The translations under genes and the position numbers were made by a program. This document shows positions 18,723 to 27,902 of a stretch of DNA of 53,398 bases, one piece after another. The notes beneath the pieces are model-generated. The model had not been told where the DNA came from. It ran no database searches and worked only from the letters and a program-made list of their open reading frames with translations. Within the stretch, counting starts at the first letter, position 1, and the number at the start of each line of letters is the position of its first letter. Source of the stretch: Propionivibrio sp. (lineage in GTDB: Bacteria > Pseudomonadota > Gammaproteobacteria > Burkholderiales > Rhodocyclaceae); assembly GCF_029255185.1 (NCBI RefSeq), contig NZ_JAPUVO010000105.1:1-53398 (forward strand). The letters are read 5' to 3'.

Positions 18723-18817
18723 TTCAACGCAGAGTACGCAGAGACGCAGAGAAAGAAGGAAAACAGGATTTTGATTCATCTCTGCGACCTCTGCGCCTCT
18801 GCGCGCTCTGCGTTGAA
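18723..18817. repeat. palindromic CGCAGAG repeat between pccB and pccA
   Basis: The left arm TTCAACGCAGAG... holds three CGCAGAG units (CGC cores 9 and 8 bases apart). The right arm, read on the opposite strand, holds four (spacing 9, 8, 9) and ends in the same TTCAACGC terminus. The spacer is about 22-25 bases, AT-rich, and contains TTTTGATTC. In the mcm-meaB-pccB-pccA transcript it would form a long hairpin just upstream of pccA. Confidence 0.85.
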
Positions 18818-18832
18818 TGCGGTTGGTTTTTA

Positions 18833-20365
18833 CTACAACGGAATATTGCCGTGCTTGCGCCAGGGGTTTTCCAACTGCTTGTCGCGCAGCATGGCCAGCG
18901 AGCGGCAGATGCGCTTGCGCGTTTCATTTGGCATGATCACGTCATCAATAAAGCCGCGCGCTCCGGCGACGAAGGGGGTGGCAAACTTTGCTTTGTATTC
19001 AGCCTCGCGTTGAGCCAGTTTGGCTGGATCGCCTTTTTCTTCACGGAAAATGATTTCAACAGCGCCTTTAGGCCCCATCACCGCAATCTCGGCCGACGGC
19101 CAGGCGAAGTTGACGTCACCACGCAGATGCTTGGACGACATCACGTCATAGGCGCCGCCGTAGGCTTTGCGCGTGATCACGGTGATCTTGGGTACGGTGC
19201 ATTCAGCATAGGCGTAAAGGAGTTTGGCGCCGTGCTTGATGATGCCGCCATATTCCTGGGCGGTGCCGGGCATGAAGCCGGGAACATCGACAAAGGTGAC
19301 CACCGGGATGTTGAAGGCGTCACAGAAACGGACGAAGCGCGCTGCCTTGGTCGAGCTCTTGATATCCAGGCAACCGGCCATAACCAGCGGCTGGTTGGCC
19401 ACAATGCCGATCGGCGAACCGTCCATGCGGCCAAAGCCGATGATGATATTTTTGGCGAAATCAGCTTGCAGTTCGAAGAAGTCGCCGTCATCGACGGTCT
19501 TGAGGATCAGCTCCTTGATGTCATAGGGTTTGTTTGGGTTATCCGGGACCAGCGTATCGAGCGAATGGTCGAGGCGGTCGGCTGGATCCTGAGCCGGTAT
19601 CCGTGGCGGCTTTTCGCGGTTATTGGCTGGCAGGAAGCCGACAAAGCGGCGCAGGATCATCAGCGCTTCGACGTCGTTTTCGAAGGCCAGGTCGGCAACG
19701 CCGGATTTGCTGGTATGGCTTAGCGCGCCACCTAACTCTTCGGCCGTCACATCTTCGTGGGTCACGGTCTTGACGACTTCCGGGCCGGTGACGAACATGT
19801 ACGAGGAGTCCTTGACCATGAAGATGAAATCGGTCATCGCCGGGCTATACACTGCACCGCCAGCGCAAGGGCCCATGATCAGGGAAATCTGTGGAATGAC
19901 GCCGGAGGCCAGGGCATTCCGCTGAAAGACATCAGCATACCCTCCGAGCGAAGCAACGCCTTCCTGAATACGCGCACCACCAGAGTCGTTAAGACCAATA
20001 AGCGGTGCGCCGACCTTCATGGCGTGATCCATCAGTTTGCAGATTTTCTCGGCGTGCGATTCGGAAAGCGAACCGCCAAAAACGGTGAAGTCCTGCGAGA
20101 AGACGAACATCAGGCGGCCATTGATGGTGCCGTAGCCGGTAACCACACCGTCGCCCGGAACCGATTGTTCGGCCATGCCAAAATCGGTACACCGATGCTC
20201 CTTGAACATGTCCCATTCTTCAAAAGAGCCGGCATCGAGCAGCAGCTCGATCCGCTCGCGGGCAGAGAGTTTCCCCTTGGCATGCTGGCTGTCGACGCGT
20301 TTCTGACCACCACCGAGACACGCGGCGGCGCGTTTGTCTGCAAGCTGGCGAATGATGTCGTGCAT
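18833..20365 (-). CDS. pccB: propionyl-CoA carboxylase beta subunit (carboxyltransferase)
   Basis: This carboxyltransferase moves CO2 from carboxybiotin to propionyl-CoA, giving methylmalonyl-CoA. The 510-residue length is typical. The N-terminal half shows [18 protein letters not shown] and the acyl-CoA-binding region [22 protein letters not shown]. The C-terminal half shows [20 protein letters not shown], the biotin-proximal [14 protein letters not shown], and PKGAVEIIF. The product ends with HGNIPL. GGGAGAA precedes the ATG. It lies downstream of meaB and upstream of pccA in the same direction. Confidence 0.95.
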   Translation of the reverse strand: MHDIIRQLADKRAAACLGGGQKRVDSQHAKGKLSARERIELLLDAGSFEEWDMFKEHRCTDFGMAEQSVPGDGVVTGYGTINGRLMFVFSQDFTVFGGSLSESHAEKICKLMDHAMKVGAPLIGLNDSGGARIQEGVASLGGYADVFQRNALASGVIPQISLIMGPCAGGAVYSPAMTDFIFMVKDSSYMFVTGPEVVKTVTHEDVTAEELGGALSHTSKSGVADLAFENDVEALMILRRFVGFLPANNREKPPRIPAQDPADRLDHSLDTLVPDNPNKPYDIKELILKTVDDGDFFELQADFAKNIIIGFGRMDGSPIGIVANQPLVMAGCLDIKSSTKAARFVRFCDAFNIPVVTFVDVPGFMPGTAQEYGGIIKHGAKLLYAYAECTVPKITVITRKAYGGAYDVMSSKHLRGDVNFAWPSAEIAVMGPKGAVEIIFREEKGDPAKLAQREAEYKAKFATPFVAGARGFIDDVIMPNETRKRICRSLAMLRDKQLENPWRKHGNIPL

Positions 20366-20429
20366 GAGACGTTTCTCCCTGTTGTTTCAAGAGTATTGCT
20401 TACTCAGAATACGGGCAGTCAGAAGCCGT

Positions 20430-21434
20430 TCAACCGTTCAAACTGTGCAGCAATCGATAGGCCGCAGCGCCCGGGGTAGTACGGCCTTCAGCAACATCGT
20501 GCAGCAAGCCGGGCAGGGCGGCATGGACCACCGGGTGTTCACGAAAATAGTGGCGCAAGCCCGAGTCGATCAGGCCCCACATCCAGTTTACGGCCTGGCG
20601 CCGGCGTTTGGCCTCAAACTCGCCGCTGGCGCTCATTGTCGAGCGATAGCGTTCGATTTCAGCCCAGAATTCAGGAATGCCGCGTTTAGCCAGTGCGCTG
20701 ACGGTCAGTACCGGCGGGCGCCAGTTGGGGCTGTTCGAGCGCAGCATGGTGAGCGCCGTTTGCATCTGTACACGGGCGAATTGCGCCGCACGCTCGTCGA
20801 TATCTGCCTTGTTGTAGACGATCAGGTCGGCAATCTCAACGATGCCTTTCTTGATCGCCTGCAGATCGTCGCCGGCGTTCGGCAGTTGCAGCAGGACGAA
20901 AACGTCGACCATGCCGGCCACTGTGGTTTCGGATTGCCCGACACCCACCGTCTCGACGATGATGACATCGAAGCCCGAGGCTTCACAAACCAGCATTGCC
21001 TCCCGAGTTTTATCGGCAACGCCGCCAAGCGCGCCGGCCGAAGGACTCGGGCGAATGAAAGCGCCTTCCTGCTGACAGAGTAGCTCCATACGCGTTTTGT
21101 CGCCAAGGATGGAGCCGCCCGAAACCGAAGATGACGGATCGACAGCCAGAACGGCCACCCGTTTGCCACTCTCGATCAGATAGATGCCAAGGGTCTCAAT
21201 GAAGGTTGACTTGCCAGCGCCGGGAGCACCGGAAATGCCGACGCGGATGGCCTTGCCGGTGTATGGAAGCAGTGTGGTCAATACCCGTTGCGCGCGGACT
21301 TGGTGGTCGTTGCGTGTTGATTCGATGAGGGTGATGGTTTTCGCCAGCGCGCGCCGGCTCCTGGCCAGAACCCCGTCAACCAATTGCTGGTCAACGGGGG
21401 CAAGCAGAGCGCTGGGCGTGTTACTCACGTCCAT
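20430..21434 (-). CDS. meaB: methylmalonyl-CoA mutase-associated GTPase MeaB
   Basis: This G3E P-loop GTPase loads adenosylcobalamin onto, and protects, methylmalonyl-CoA mutase. At 334 residues it shows Walker A GAPGAGKS (69-76), VDPSS with SGGSILGDKTRM, the ETVGVGQSE switch motif, and the guanine-specificity segment YNKAD. The older family name is ArgK/LAO ATPase. It follows the mutase gene with a 21-base gap and precedes pccB, which is the usual functional context. No separate cobalamin adenosyltransferase is present in the window. Confidence 0.95.
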   Translation of the reverse strand: MDVSNTPSALLAPVDQQLVDGVLARSRRALAKTITLIESTRNDHQVRAQRVLTTLLPYTGKAIRVGISGAPGAGKSTFIETLGIYLIESGKRVAVLAVDPSSSVSGGSILGDKTRMELLCQQEGAFIRPSPSAGALGGVADKTREAMLVCEASGFDVIIVETVGVGQSETTVAGMVDVFVLLQLPNAGDDLQAIKKGIVEIADLIVYNKADIDERAAQFARVQMQTALTMLRSNSPNWRPPVLTVSALAKRGIPEFWAEIERYRSTMSASGEFEAKRRRQAVNWMWGLIDSGLRHYFREHPVVHAALPGLLHDVAEGRTTPGAAAYRLLHSLNG

Positions 21435-21455
21435 GGGTGGTTGCCCAGGAGCAGC

Positions 21456-23624
21456 TTAGGCTTTGGCCAGGGCCTTGCGGATTTCGGCGAGAACCGTGGT
21501 TGCCGAATCCTCAATGCGGGTGCCCGGTCCGAATACTGCCCTGGCGCCGGCCTTGAACAGATAATCGTAGTCCTGTGCCGGTATAACACCGCCAGCGAAA
21601 ACGATAATGTCATCGGCGCCCTGATCCTTGAGCGCCTGAACCAGCGCCGGCAGCAGCGTTTTATGACCGGCGGCCAGCGAGGAAACGCCAACGGCATGAA
21701 CGTCGTTCTCGATGGCCAGACGGGCGGCTTCTTCCGGGGTCTGGAAGAGTGGCCCCACATCAATGTCAAAGCCGAGGTCGGCAAAGGCGGTAGCAACGAC
21801 TTTGGCGCCGCGGTCGTGACCATCCTGCCCGAGCTTGGCAATCATGACGCGTGGACGGCGACCTTGTTCTTCGCTGAATTTGTCGATGTCGGCCTTGAGC
21901 GACTCCCAACTGGCAATGCCCTCAACGACGGCGCCATAAACACCGGAGACGGTCTGCTGGGTGGCGCGGAAGCGGCCGAATTTCTTTTCCAGAGCGCTTG
22001 AGATTTCCCCCACCGTTGCCCGCGCCCGCATGGCTTTGATCGCCAGGTCGAGCAGGTTGCCTTCACCGCTTTCGGCGCACTCGGTCAGGGCGTCAAGCGT
22101 GGCTTGCACGGCGGCGGCATCGCGGTTGGCGCGAATGGTTTTGAGACGGGCGATTTGCGAATCGCGAACGGCGTTGTTGTCGATGTCGCGAATCTCGATC
22201 GCGTCTTCCTTGGGCAGTTTGTACTTGTTGACGCCGACGATGACGTCCTTGCCCGAGTCGATGCGTGCCTGCTTGTCGGCGGCGCAGGCTTCGATACGCA
22301 TCTTGGCCCAACCTGACTCAACGGCGTGCGTCATGCCGCCCATGGCTTCAACTTCTTTGATAATCTTCCAGGCCTCGTCGAACAGATCCTGCGTCAGCTT
22401 TTCCATCATGTAGGAACCCGCCCAGGGATCGACGACATTGGTAATGTGGGTTTCTTCCTGAATGATCAGCTGGGTGTTGCGCGCAATACGCGACGAGAAA
22501 TCGGTCGGTAGCGCGATAGCTTCATCAAGGGCATTGGTATGCAAGGACTGGGTGCCGCCAAAAACGGCGGCCATGGCTTCGATGGTGGTGCGTACAACGT
22601 TGTTGTAGGGGTCCTGCTCGGTGAGCGACCAGCCAGAAGTCTGGCAGTGAGTGCGCAGCATCGAAGATTTCGGGCTTTTCGGGTTGAACTCCTGCATGAC
22701 CTTCCACCACAGCAGACGTGCTGCGCGCAGCTTGGCCACTTCGAGGTAAAAGTTCATGCCAATGGCGAAGAAGAAGGACAGGCGGCCGGCAAAAAAGTCG
22801 ACGTCAAGGCCAGAGTCGATGGCCGTCTTGACATAGTCACGCCCGTCGGCCAGCGTGAAAGCCAGTTCAAGCGCTGCTGTCGCGCCCGCTTCCTGCATGT
22901 GGTAGCCGGAGATCGAGATCGAGTTGAACTTCGGCATGTTCTGCGAGGTGTAACCGATGATGTCGGCGATGATTTTCATCGACGGTGTCGGCGGGTAGAT
23001 GTAGGTGTTGCGCACCATGAATTCTTTGAGGATGTCGTTCTGGATCGTCCCCGACAGCTTGTCCTGCGTTACCCCCTGTTCTTCGGCGGCAACAATGTAG
23101 CCAGCGAGAATGGGCAGCACGGCGCCGTTCATGGTCATTGAGACCGAGACTTTTTCGAGCGGGATTCCGTCGAACAGAATCTTCATGTCCTCGACTGAAT
23201 CAATCGCCACACCGGCCTTGCCAACATCGCCGGTAACGCGCGGATGATCCGAGTCGTAGCCTCGGTGCGTGGCCAGGTCAAAAGCCACCGAAACACCTTG
23301 GCCACCAGCGGCCAGCGCCTTGCGATAAAAAGCGTTGGACGCCTCCGCCGTCGAGAAACCGGCGTACTGGCGGATGGTCCACGGACGCACGGCGTACATC
23401 GTCGCCTGCGGCCCACGCACATAGGGCGCGATGCCAGGCAGGGTGTCGGTGTATTCGAGACCGGCAACATCCTGCTTGGTGTAAAGCGCCTTAACGACGA
23501 TGCCTTCCGGGCTCACCCAGTTCAGTGCATTGATGTCGCCAGCGGGGGCTGATTTGGCAGCCGCTTTTGTCCAGGCGTCAAGATTTGATGAGTCAAGTAA
23601 CGGAGGATTACTCTCGTTGGACAT
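21456..23624 (-). CDS. scpA: methylmalonyl-CoA mutase (single-chain, B12-dependent)
   Basis: This enzyme converts (R)-methylmalonyl-CoA to succinyl-CoA by a radical mechanism using adenosylcobalamin. The 722-residue protein has the catalytic TIM-barrel domain ([41 protein letters not shown]) and a C-terminal cobalamin domain with GQDGHDRG. H603 is the cobalt-ligating histidine of the D-x-H-x-x-G motif, followed by GVSSLAAGH and FAGGVIP. It is the first gene of the operon mcm-meaB-pccB-pccA. A methylmalonyl-CoA epimerase gene, needed to link carboxylase and mutase, is not in the window. A ribosome-binding AAAGG precedes the ATG. Confidence 0.97.
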   Translation of the reverse strand: MSNESNPPLLDSSNLDAWTKAAAKSAPAGDINALNWVSPEGIVVKALYTKQDVAGLEYTDTLPGIAPYVRGPQATMYAVRPWTIRQYAGFSTAEASNAFYRKALAAGGQGVSVAFDLATHRGYDSDHPRVTGDVGKAGVAIDSVEDMKILFDGIPLEKVSVSMTMNGAVLPILAGYIVAAEEQGVTQDKLSGTIQNDILKEFMVRNTYIYPPTPSMKIIADIIGYTSQNMPKFNSISISGYHMQEAGATAALELAFTLADGRDYVKTAIDSGLDVDFFAGRLSFFFAIGMNFYLEVAKLRAARLLWWKVMQEFNPKSPKSSMLRTHCQTSGWSLTEQDPYNNVVRTTIEAMAAVFGGTQSLHTNALDEAIALPTDFSSRIARNTQLIIQEETHITNVVDPWAGSYMMEKLTQDLFDEAWKIIKEVEAMGGMTHAVESGWAKMRIEACAADKQARIDSGKDVIVGVNKYKLPKEDAIEIRDIDNNAVRDSQIARLKTIRANRDAAAVQATLDALTECAESGEGNLLDLAIKAMRARATVGEISSALEKKFGRFRATQQTVSGVYGAVVEGIASWESLKADIDKFSEEQGRRPRVMIAKLGQDGHDRGAKVVATAFADLGFDIDVGPLFQTPEEAARLAIENDVHAVGVSSLAAGHKTLLPALVQALKDQGADDIIVFAGGVIPAQDYDYLFKAGARAVFGPGTRIEDSATTVLAEIRKALAKA

Positions 23625-23687
23625 GATAAAACCTTTCGGATTGTAAGAAACTTGGGGAGCCTTCTTGAACCGGCAACACGGACCCCG

Positions 23688-23716
23688 ATGCTACTGAATC
23701 CATGGTGCCAAGGCAA
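23688..23716 (-). promoter_or_regulatory. candidate promoter of the propionyl-CoA operon
   Basis: On the minus strand TTGCCT (23716-23711) and TAGCAT (23693-23688) are separated by 17 bases, placing a transcript start about 60 bases before the mutase ATG. Moderate match to sigma-70 consensus, sequence evidence only. Confidence 0.35.
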
Positions 23717-23747
23717 GGAAAAACAAGGCGTGCAGCGATTATTATCG

Positions 23748-24548
23748 TTAGGAATCAAGACTCAAAAACATCTTTAAGGCCAGCGCAATGAGTAGACCAG
23801 CGAAGATGCGTTTCAGGGTGGTGACCGGCAGGCGGTGTGCAAGCTTGGCGCCGAGCGGGGCAAGCAGCACGCTTGGCGGAACCAGCCAGGCCAGCGCGGG
23901 CAGGTAGACGAATCCCAGGCTCGATGCCGGAAGATCAGCATGCCCCCAGCCATTGTAGATATAGCCCAGAGAGCCGCCCACGGCGATCGGAAAACCGATG
24001 GCCGCCGAGGTGCCAATCGCGTTCTGTACGCGAACGTTGCACCAGGTCAGGAAGGGCACGGTGAAAGCGCCACCGCCAATGGCTACCAGCGCCGAAATCG
24101 AGCCGATGCCCAGACCGACGGCAAATACCGCTTGCGCCCCGGGCAACTGGCGTGAGGGTTTGGGCTTCAGGTTGAGAATCATCTGCAGGGCGATAAAACA
24201 GACAAATCCGGTGAAAAAAATTGCCAGCGGTTTGGCCGACACGCTGGACGCGAACAGGGCGCCGAGCAGGGTGCCGAGCAAGATTCCCGGGGTGATCTGG
24301 ATAACCACTTTCCAGAGCACGGCGCCATGCTGGTGGTGCGCGCGCAAGCTAGAAAGCGAGGTAAACAGGATTGTCGCGATCGACGTGCCAAGCGCCATAT
24401 GCAACACTTCATTCGGCGGGAAGCCAGCCTGCGCGGCAAACATCATGGTCAGCGCCGGCACCATCACCAGTCCGCCACCAATTCCCAGCATGCCGGCAGA
24501 AAAGCCGGTAAACAGCCCAAGTCCGATATACGCCAGCCACCAACTCAC
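23748..24548 (-). CDS. TauE/SafE-family sulfite/organic anion exporter
   Basis: This is a polytopic inner-membrane protein of about 266 residues with roughly eight hydrophobic segments. The family duplication is visible: GLFTGFSAGMLGIGGGLVMVPAL in the first half and GSISALVAIGGGAFTVPFL in the second, the paired G-x-G-G-G-x-x-x-x-P motifs of TauE/SafE (formerly DUF81) proteins. Substrates in the family include sulfite, sulfoacetate and other small anions; nothing here specifies one. I chose GTG at 24548, preceded by GGAGAGG, over a start at 24626 that would add a poorly conserved 26-residue extension. It stands alone, transcribed away from the truncated toxin-antitoxin remnant. Confidence 0.82.
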   Translation of the reverse strand: MSWWLAYIGLGLFTGFSAGMLGIGGGLVMVPALTMMFAAQAGFPPNEVLHMALGTSIATILFTSLSSLRAHHQHGAVLWKVVIQITPGILLGTLLGALFASSVSAKPLAIFFTGFVCFIALQMILNLKPKPSRQLPGAQAVFAVGLGIGSISALVAIGGGAFTVPFLTWCNVRVQNAIGTSAAIGFPIAVGGSLGYIYNGWGHADLPASSLGFVYLPALAWLVPPSVLLAPLGAKLAHRLPVTTLKRIFAGLLIALALKMFLSLDS

Positions 24549-24680
24549 ATGCCTCTCCCCGAAAGCACGATTGTAGCCTGCCAGGGCCAGCAGCGCTGGC
24601 TTCGCCGGTAGTGTCCCGCAAACCACGCTGCGGGCCGCGCGACTACAGCATGTAACTACAATTTATAACTACAATGCAGC

Positions 24681-24806
24681 ATGATGGTGCTTGTTGCCCA
24701 CACAGCGCGCGCCGGCAAGGTGCGCATCATTTCGATGAGGAAAGCCAATGAACGCGAACAAAAAATTTATCTTGAGCGACTGGCCGCGCATCGACGCGAT
24801 GAGTGA
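24681..24806 (+). pseudogene. C-terminal remnant of a BrnT-type toxin
   Basis: Only 41 codons remain open (MMVLVAHTARAGKVRIIS..., then RKANEREQKIY). They match the C-terminal strand and helix of BrnT RNase toxins, which typically read LLVAHT...IRIISARxAxxxERxxYE. An in-frame stop at 24666-24668 and the lack of any BrnT-like N-terminal sequence show that the first ~50-55 residues are gone. The end overlaps the following BrnA-like remnant by 59 bases, preserving the usual toxin-then-antitoxin overlap. Confidence 0.65.
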
Positions 24807-24933
24807 TGCTGAAGTTGATTATTCAGACGCACCCGATACCGACCTGGACTTCTGGGAAGCGGCTGTTGTGAACTCACCCAGGGTTAAGAAGCAAGTCACG
24901 TTGTGCAATCCCATGCAGGAAATTCCACAATGA
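24748..24933 (+). pseudogene. truncated BrnA-type antitoxin remnant
   Basis: The 61-codon reading frame begins MNANKKFILSDWPRIDAM and continues with EVDYSDAPDTDLDFWEAAVV and VKKQVTL. This is the N-terminal pattern of BrnA-family (COG3514-like) antitoxins. In intact members the VTL is followed by R-L-D and a ribbon-helix-helix DNA-binding segment. Here it runs into CNPMQEIPQ and stops, so the DNA-binding part is missing. The stop overlaps the rfbA start (ATGA), so this short frame may now act only as a leader coupled to rfbA translation. It could instead be a divergent small protein, but the toxin fragment upstream favours decay. Confidence 0.6.
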
Positions 24934-25814
24934 ATAAACGCAAAGGCATCGTTCTCGCCGGAGGCTCCGGCACCCGGCTTTATCCGGCAACGCAGGTTAT
25001 TTCCAAGCAAATGCTGCCGATTTTTGACAAGCCGATGATTTACTACCCGCTCAGTACCTTGCTGCTGGCTGGAATCCGCGAGGTGCTGGTCATCTCGACG
25101 CCACAGGACACGCCACTTTTTGAGAAACTGCTCGGCGATGGCCGCCAGTGGGGAATCAGCATCTCCTATGCCGTTCAGCCCTCCCCCGACGGGCTGGCGC
25201 AGGCTTTCCTGATCGGTGAATCCTTCATTGGCGACAACCCCTCCGCGCTGGTCCTCGGGGACAATATTTTCTACGGCCATGACTTTGCCGGGCTGCTGAA
25301 GAATGCCAACGAGCGCAGGGCGGGAGCCTCGGTGTTTGCCTATGCGGTGACCGATCCAGAGCGCTATGGCGTTGTCGAATTCAACAGTCAGGGCCGTGCT
25401 ATCAGTCTGGAAGAAAAACCGGAAGCACCCAAATCGCGCTATGCGGTAACTGGCCTTTATTTCTACGACCAGCAGGTAGTCGACCTGGCCAAGTCGATCA
25501 AGCCGTCGCCACGCGGCGAACTGGAAATCACCGATCTGAACCGGCTCTATCTGGAACAGGGTACGCTCGACGTTGAAACCATGGGCCGCGGTTACGCCTG
25601 GCTCGATACCGGCACCCACGAATCGATGCTCGAGGCCAGCCAGTTCATCCAAACCATCGAGCGGCGGCAGGGCTTGAAGGTCGCCGCGCCGGAAGAAATC
25701 GTCTGGCGTAATGGCTGGGTCGATGATGCGCAGCTTGAACGGCTGGCGCAACCGCTCGCCAAGTCCGGTTACGGCGACTATCTGCTCGGCCTGCTGCACG
25801 AGAAGGTACTCTGA
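24930..25814 (+). CDS. rfbA: glucose-1-phosphate thymidylyltransferase
   Basis: RfbA makes dTDP-glucose from dTTP and glucose-1-phosphate, the first step to dTDP-L-rhamnose. The 294-residue protein shows [17 protein letters not shown] (nucleotide-binding, residues 5-21), [30 protein letters not shown] and [19 protein letters not shown], all canonical for RmlA. I use ATG at 24930, overlapping the BrnA-like stop by 4 bases, with AGGAAA upstream. The rfbC start overlaps its stop (TGATG). The companion genes rfbB and rfbD are not in the window. Confidence 0.95.
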   Translation: MNKRKGIVLAGGSGTRLYPATQVISKQMLPIFDKPMIYYPLSTLLLAGIREVLVISTPQDTPLFEKLLGDGRQWGISISYAVQPSPDGLAQAFLIGESFIGDNPSALVLGDNIFYGHDFAGLLKNANERRAGASVFAYAVTDPERYGVVEFNSQGRAISLEEKPEAPKSRYAVTGLYFYDQQVVDLAKSIKPSPRGELEITDLNRLYLEQGTLDVETMGRGYAWLDTGTHESMLEASQFIQTIERRQGLKVAAPEEIVWRNGWVDDAQLERLAQPLAKSGYGDYLLGLLHEKVL

Positions 25815-26362
25815 TGCAGGTGACCCGGTGTGCCATTGCTGATGTGCTGCTCATCGAACCGAAGGTTTTCGGCGACGATCGCGGCTTTTTTTACGAGAGC
25901 TATAACCAGCGCGCGTTCCGCGAAGCCTCCGGGCTGACGGTCGATTTCGTTCAGGACAACCATTCGAAGTCGGCGCGCAATGTGTTGCGCGGCCTGCACT
26001 ACCAGATCAAGCAGCCGCAGGGCAAGTTCGTTCGCGTGATCGCCGGTGAGGTGTTCGACGTGGCTGTCGATATCCGCCGCAACTCGCCAACCTTTGGCCA
26101 GTGGGTCGGCGAGATTCTGTCAGCCGATAACAAGCGCCAGTTATGGGTGCCGCCGGGCATGGCGCACGGCTTTGTGGTGCTCAGCGAGAGTGCCGAGTTC
26201 CTTTACAAGACGACGGATTACTGGGCCCCCGAGTTTGAGCGCTGCATTGTCTGGAATGATCCGACGCTGGCCATTGACTGGCCGGCATTGACCGGCGAAC
26301 CGTTGCTCTCGGGCAAAGACGCCAGGGGGCAGGCGTTTCTGCAGGCGGAGGTGTTCGAGTAG
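25814..26362 (+). CDS. rfbC: dTDP-4-dehydrorhamnose 3,5-epimerase
   Basis: This enzyme inverts C3 and C5 of dTDP-4-keto-6-deoxyglucose in rhamnose synthesis. The 182-residue cupin protein shows EPKVFGDDRGFFYESYNQ, FVQDNHSKSARNVLRGLHYQ (with the catalytic His in LRGLHYQ), VFDVAVDIRRNSPTFGQW, and WVPPGMAHGFVVLSE. These are the family's substrate-binding and catalytic segments. It shares one base with rfbA and ends 21 bases before the phosphomannomutase start, implying one transcript. Confidence 0.95.
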   Translation: MQVTRCAIADVLLIEPKVFGDDRGFFYESYNQRAFREASGLTVDFVQDNHSKSARNVLRGLHYQIKQPQGKFVRVIAGEVFDVAVDIRRNSPTFGQWVGEILSADNKRQLWVPPGMAHGFVVLSESAEFLYKTTDYWAPEFERCIVWNDPTLAIDWPALTGEPLLSGKDARGQAFLQAEVFE

Positions 26363-26383
26363 GTCAAGGGAGTAAGAATTTCC

Positions 26384-27832
26384 ATGAAACACTCAGAACA
26401 AGAGGTGGCCATCCAGGCGCTCATGGACACCAGCGGCGTGCGCTTCGGAACCAGCGGCGTGCGCGGCCTGGTTGCCGACATGACGAACGAGGTCTGCTTC
26501 GCCTACACGAGCGCCTTCCTGCAAGCGATGTCGGCCACTTCGGGGCGTGTTGCGCTGGCCATGGATCTGCGCCCGAGCAGTCCGCAGATTGCGGCGGCGT
26601 GTGCAGCGGCGATTGAGCATGCCGGGCTGAGCGTCGATTTTTGCGGCGCCATTCCAACCCCGGCGCTCGCCTACTACGCACAGACGCAGGGCCTGCCGGG
26701 CATCATGGTGACTGGTAGCCACATTCCCTTTGAGCGGAATGGCATCAAGTTCTACGGCACGGCGGGAGAAATCACCAAGGCTGATGAGGCCAGAATCAAC
26801 GGCGCGCTGGTCGCCGTCCCTACAGAGGGCGTGTCGATTCCCCTGTTGGAAATCAATCGCAGTGCCTACCAGAATTACATCGATCGCTATCTTCAGTTTT
26901 TTGCGCCCCAATGTCTGGCGGGGATGAAGCTCGGCTTCTACGAGCATTCCAGCGTCGCCGGTGATTTGTTGCGCGAGCTTCTGGAACTGCTGGGCGCCGA
27001 GGTGATTTCTCTGGGGCGAACCGACCAGTTTGTCCCCATCGATACCGAAGCGGTCAGTGCGGCCGACGTCCAGCAGGCACGGCGCTGGGCGCAGCAGTAT
27101 GGATTTGACGCTATTCTGTCCACCGATGGCGACGCCGACCGGCCACTGCTCGGCGATGAGCAGGGCCACTGGTTCCGGGGAGATATTGCCGGCATCCTCT
27201 GCGCGCAGTATCTGGGGGCGCAGGCAGTGGTCACCACGGTGAGCTGCAATACGGCGGTTACACAATGTGGCGCGTTCCTGGACGTGCTTAGAACCCGTAT
27301 CGGGTCACCTTACGTGATTGAAGGTATAGAACGATTGATCAAGGCCGGTAAAACGAATGTTGTTGGCTTTGAGCCGAATGGCGGTTTTCTGGTAGGCTCG
27401 GCGCTGAAAAAAAATGGCCGTATGCTAACGCCATTAATGACCCGTGATGCGGTGTTGCCGATCCTCTGCCTGCTTTCGATGGCCAGGGAGCAAGTGATTA
27501 AGGTTTCTGCATTACCTCTGGGTTTGCCAGCACGCTTTACCGCGAGCGACCGTTTGCAGTCTTTTCCTACTGAAACGAGCCGCAGGATTCTCGCTGATCT
27601 TGCCGCATCGGGCGCTGCCGTTGCGGCGCTGTTAGGCGGAGTGTGCGGCAAACCCGCGGGCCTCGACCAGACCGACGGGCTGCGCATCTTTCTTGAAAAC
27701 AATGAGATCATTCATTTCCGTCCGTCGGGCAATGCGCCGGAACTGCGCTGCTACGCCGAAGCCTCCACCCAGGAACGGGCGGGGCTGCTGGTGCAGGAGG
27801 GGTTGCGGTGCATGCAGACGAAGCTGGAATGA
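26384..27832 (+). CDS. phosphomannomutase-type phosphohexomutase
   Basis: This enzyme interconverts 6- and 1-phosphosugars and probably feeds mannose-1-phosphate to the adjacent ManC. The 482-residue protein has GTSGVRGLV near the N-terminus, the phosphoserine loop TGSHIP with the catalytic Ser at residue 112, the metal site DGDADR (248-253), the sugar-binding GFEPNGGFLVGS, and the phosphate-binding FRPSGNAPELR. The sequence between TGSHIP and DGDADR diverges from the AlgC/ManB type, so glucose or another hexose cannot be excluded. The C-terminal third is less GC-rich than the flanks. Confidence 0.88.
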   Translation: MKHSEQEVAIQALMDTSGVRFGTSGVRGLVADMTNEVCFAYTSAFLQAMSATSGRVALAMDLRPSSPQIAAACAAAIEHAGLSVDFCGAIPTPALAYYAQTQGLPGIMVTGSHIPFERNGIKFYGTAGEITKADEARINGALVAVPTEGVSIPLLEINRSAYQNYIDRYLQFFAPQCLAGMKLGFYEHSSVAGDLLRELLELLGAEVISLGRTDQFVPIDTEAVSAADVQQARRWAQQYGFDAILSTDGDADRPLLGDEQGHWFRGDIAGILCAQYLGAQAVVTTVSCNTAVTQCGAFLDVLRTRIGSPYVIEGIERLIKAGKTNVVGFEPNGGFLVGSALKKNGRMLTPLMTRDAVLPILCLLSMAREQVIKVSALPLGLPARFTASDRLQSFPTETSRRILADLAASGAAVAALLGGVCGKPAGLDQTDGLRIFLENNEIIHFRPSGNAPELRCYAEASTQERAGLLVQEGLRCMQTKLE

Positions 27833-27843
27833 TGGTTTACTGG

Positions 27844-27864
27844 ATTCCGGGTCAAGCCCGGAAT
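27844..27864. repeat. REP-like hairpin
   Basis: ATTCCGGG and CCCGGAAT form an 8-bp perfect stem around a 5-base loop (TCAAG), embedded in CTGGATTCC...GGAATGACGG. This resembles the widespread short intergenic palindromes of proteobacteria. It lies between the phosphomannomutase stop and manC. There is no T-run, so it is not a classic terminator. Confidence 0.6.
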
Positions 27865-27902
27865 GACGGCGTTCAAAACAGCATTTTTACCTGGAACTTG
27901 CC

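Noticed and set aside
18723-18817. CRISPR-like appearance of short repeated units
   Set aside because: The heptamers are 8-9 bases apart with no unique spacers of constant length and are arranged as inverted arms; no cas genes are present.
23625-23747. Cobalamin riboswitch upstream of the B12-dependent mutase
   Set aside because: The leader is only about 60 bases from the candidate transcript start and shows no B12-box sequence.
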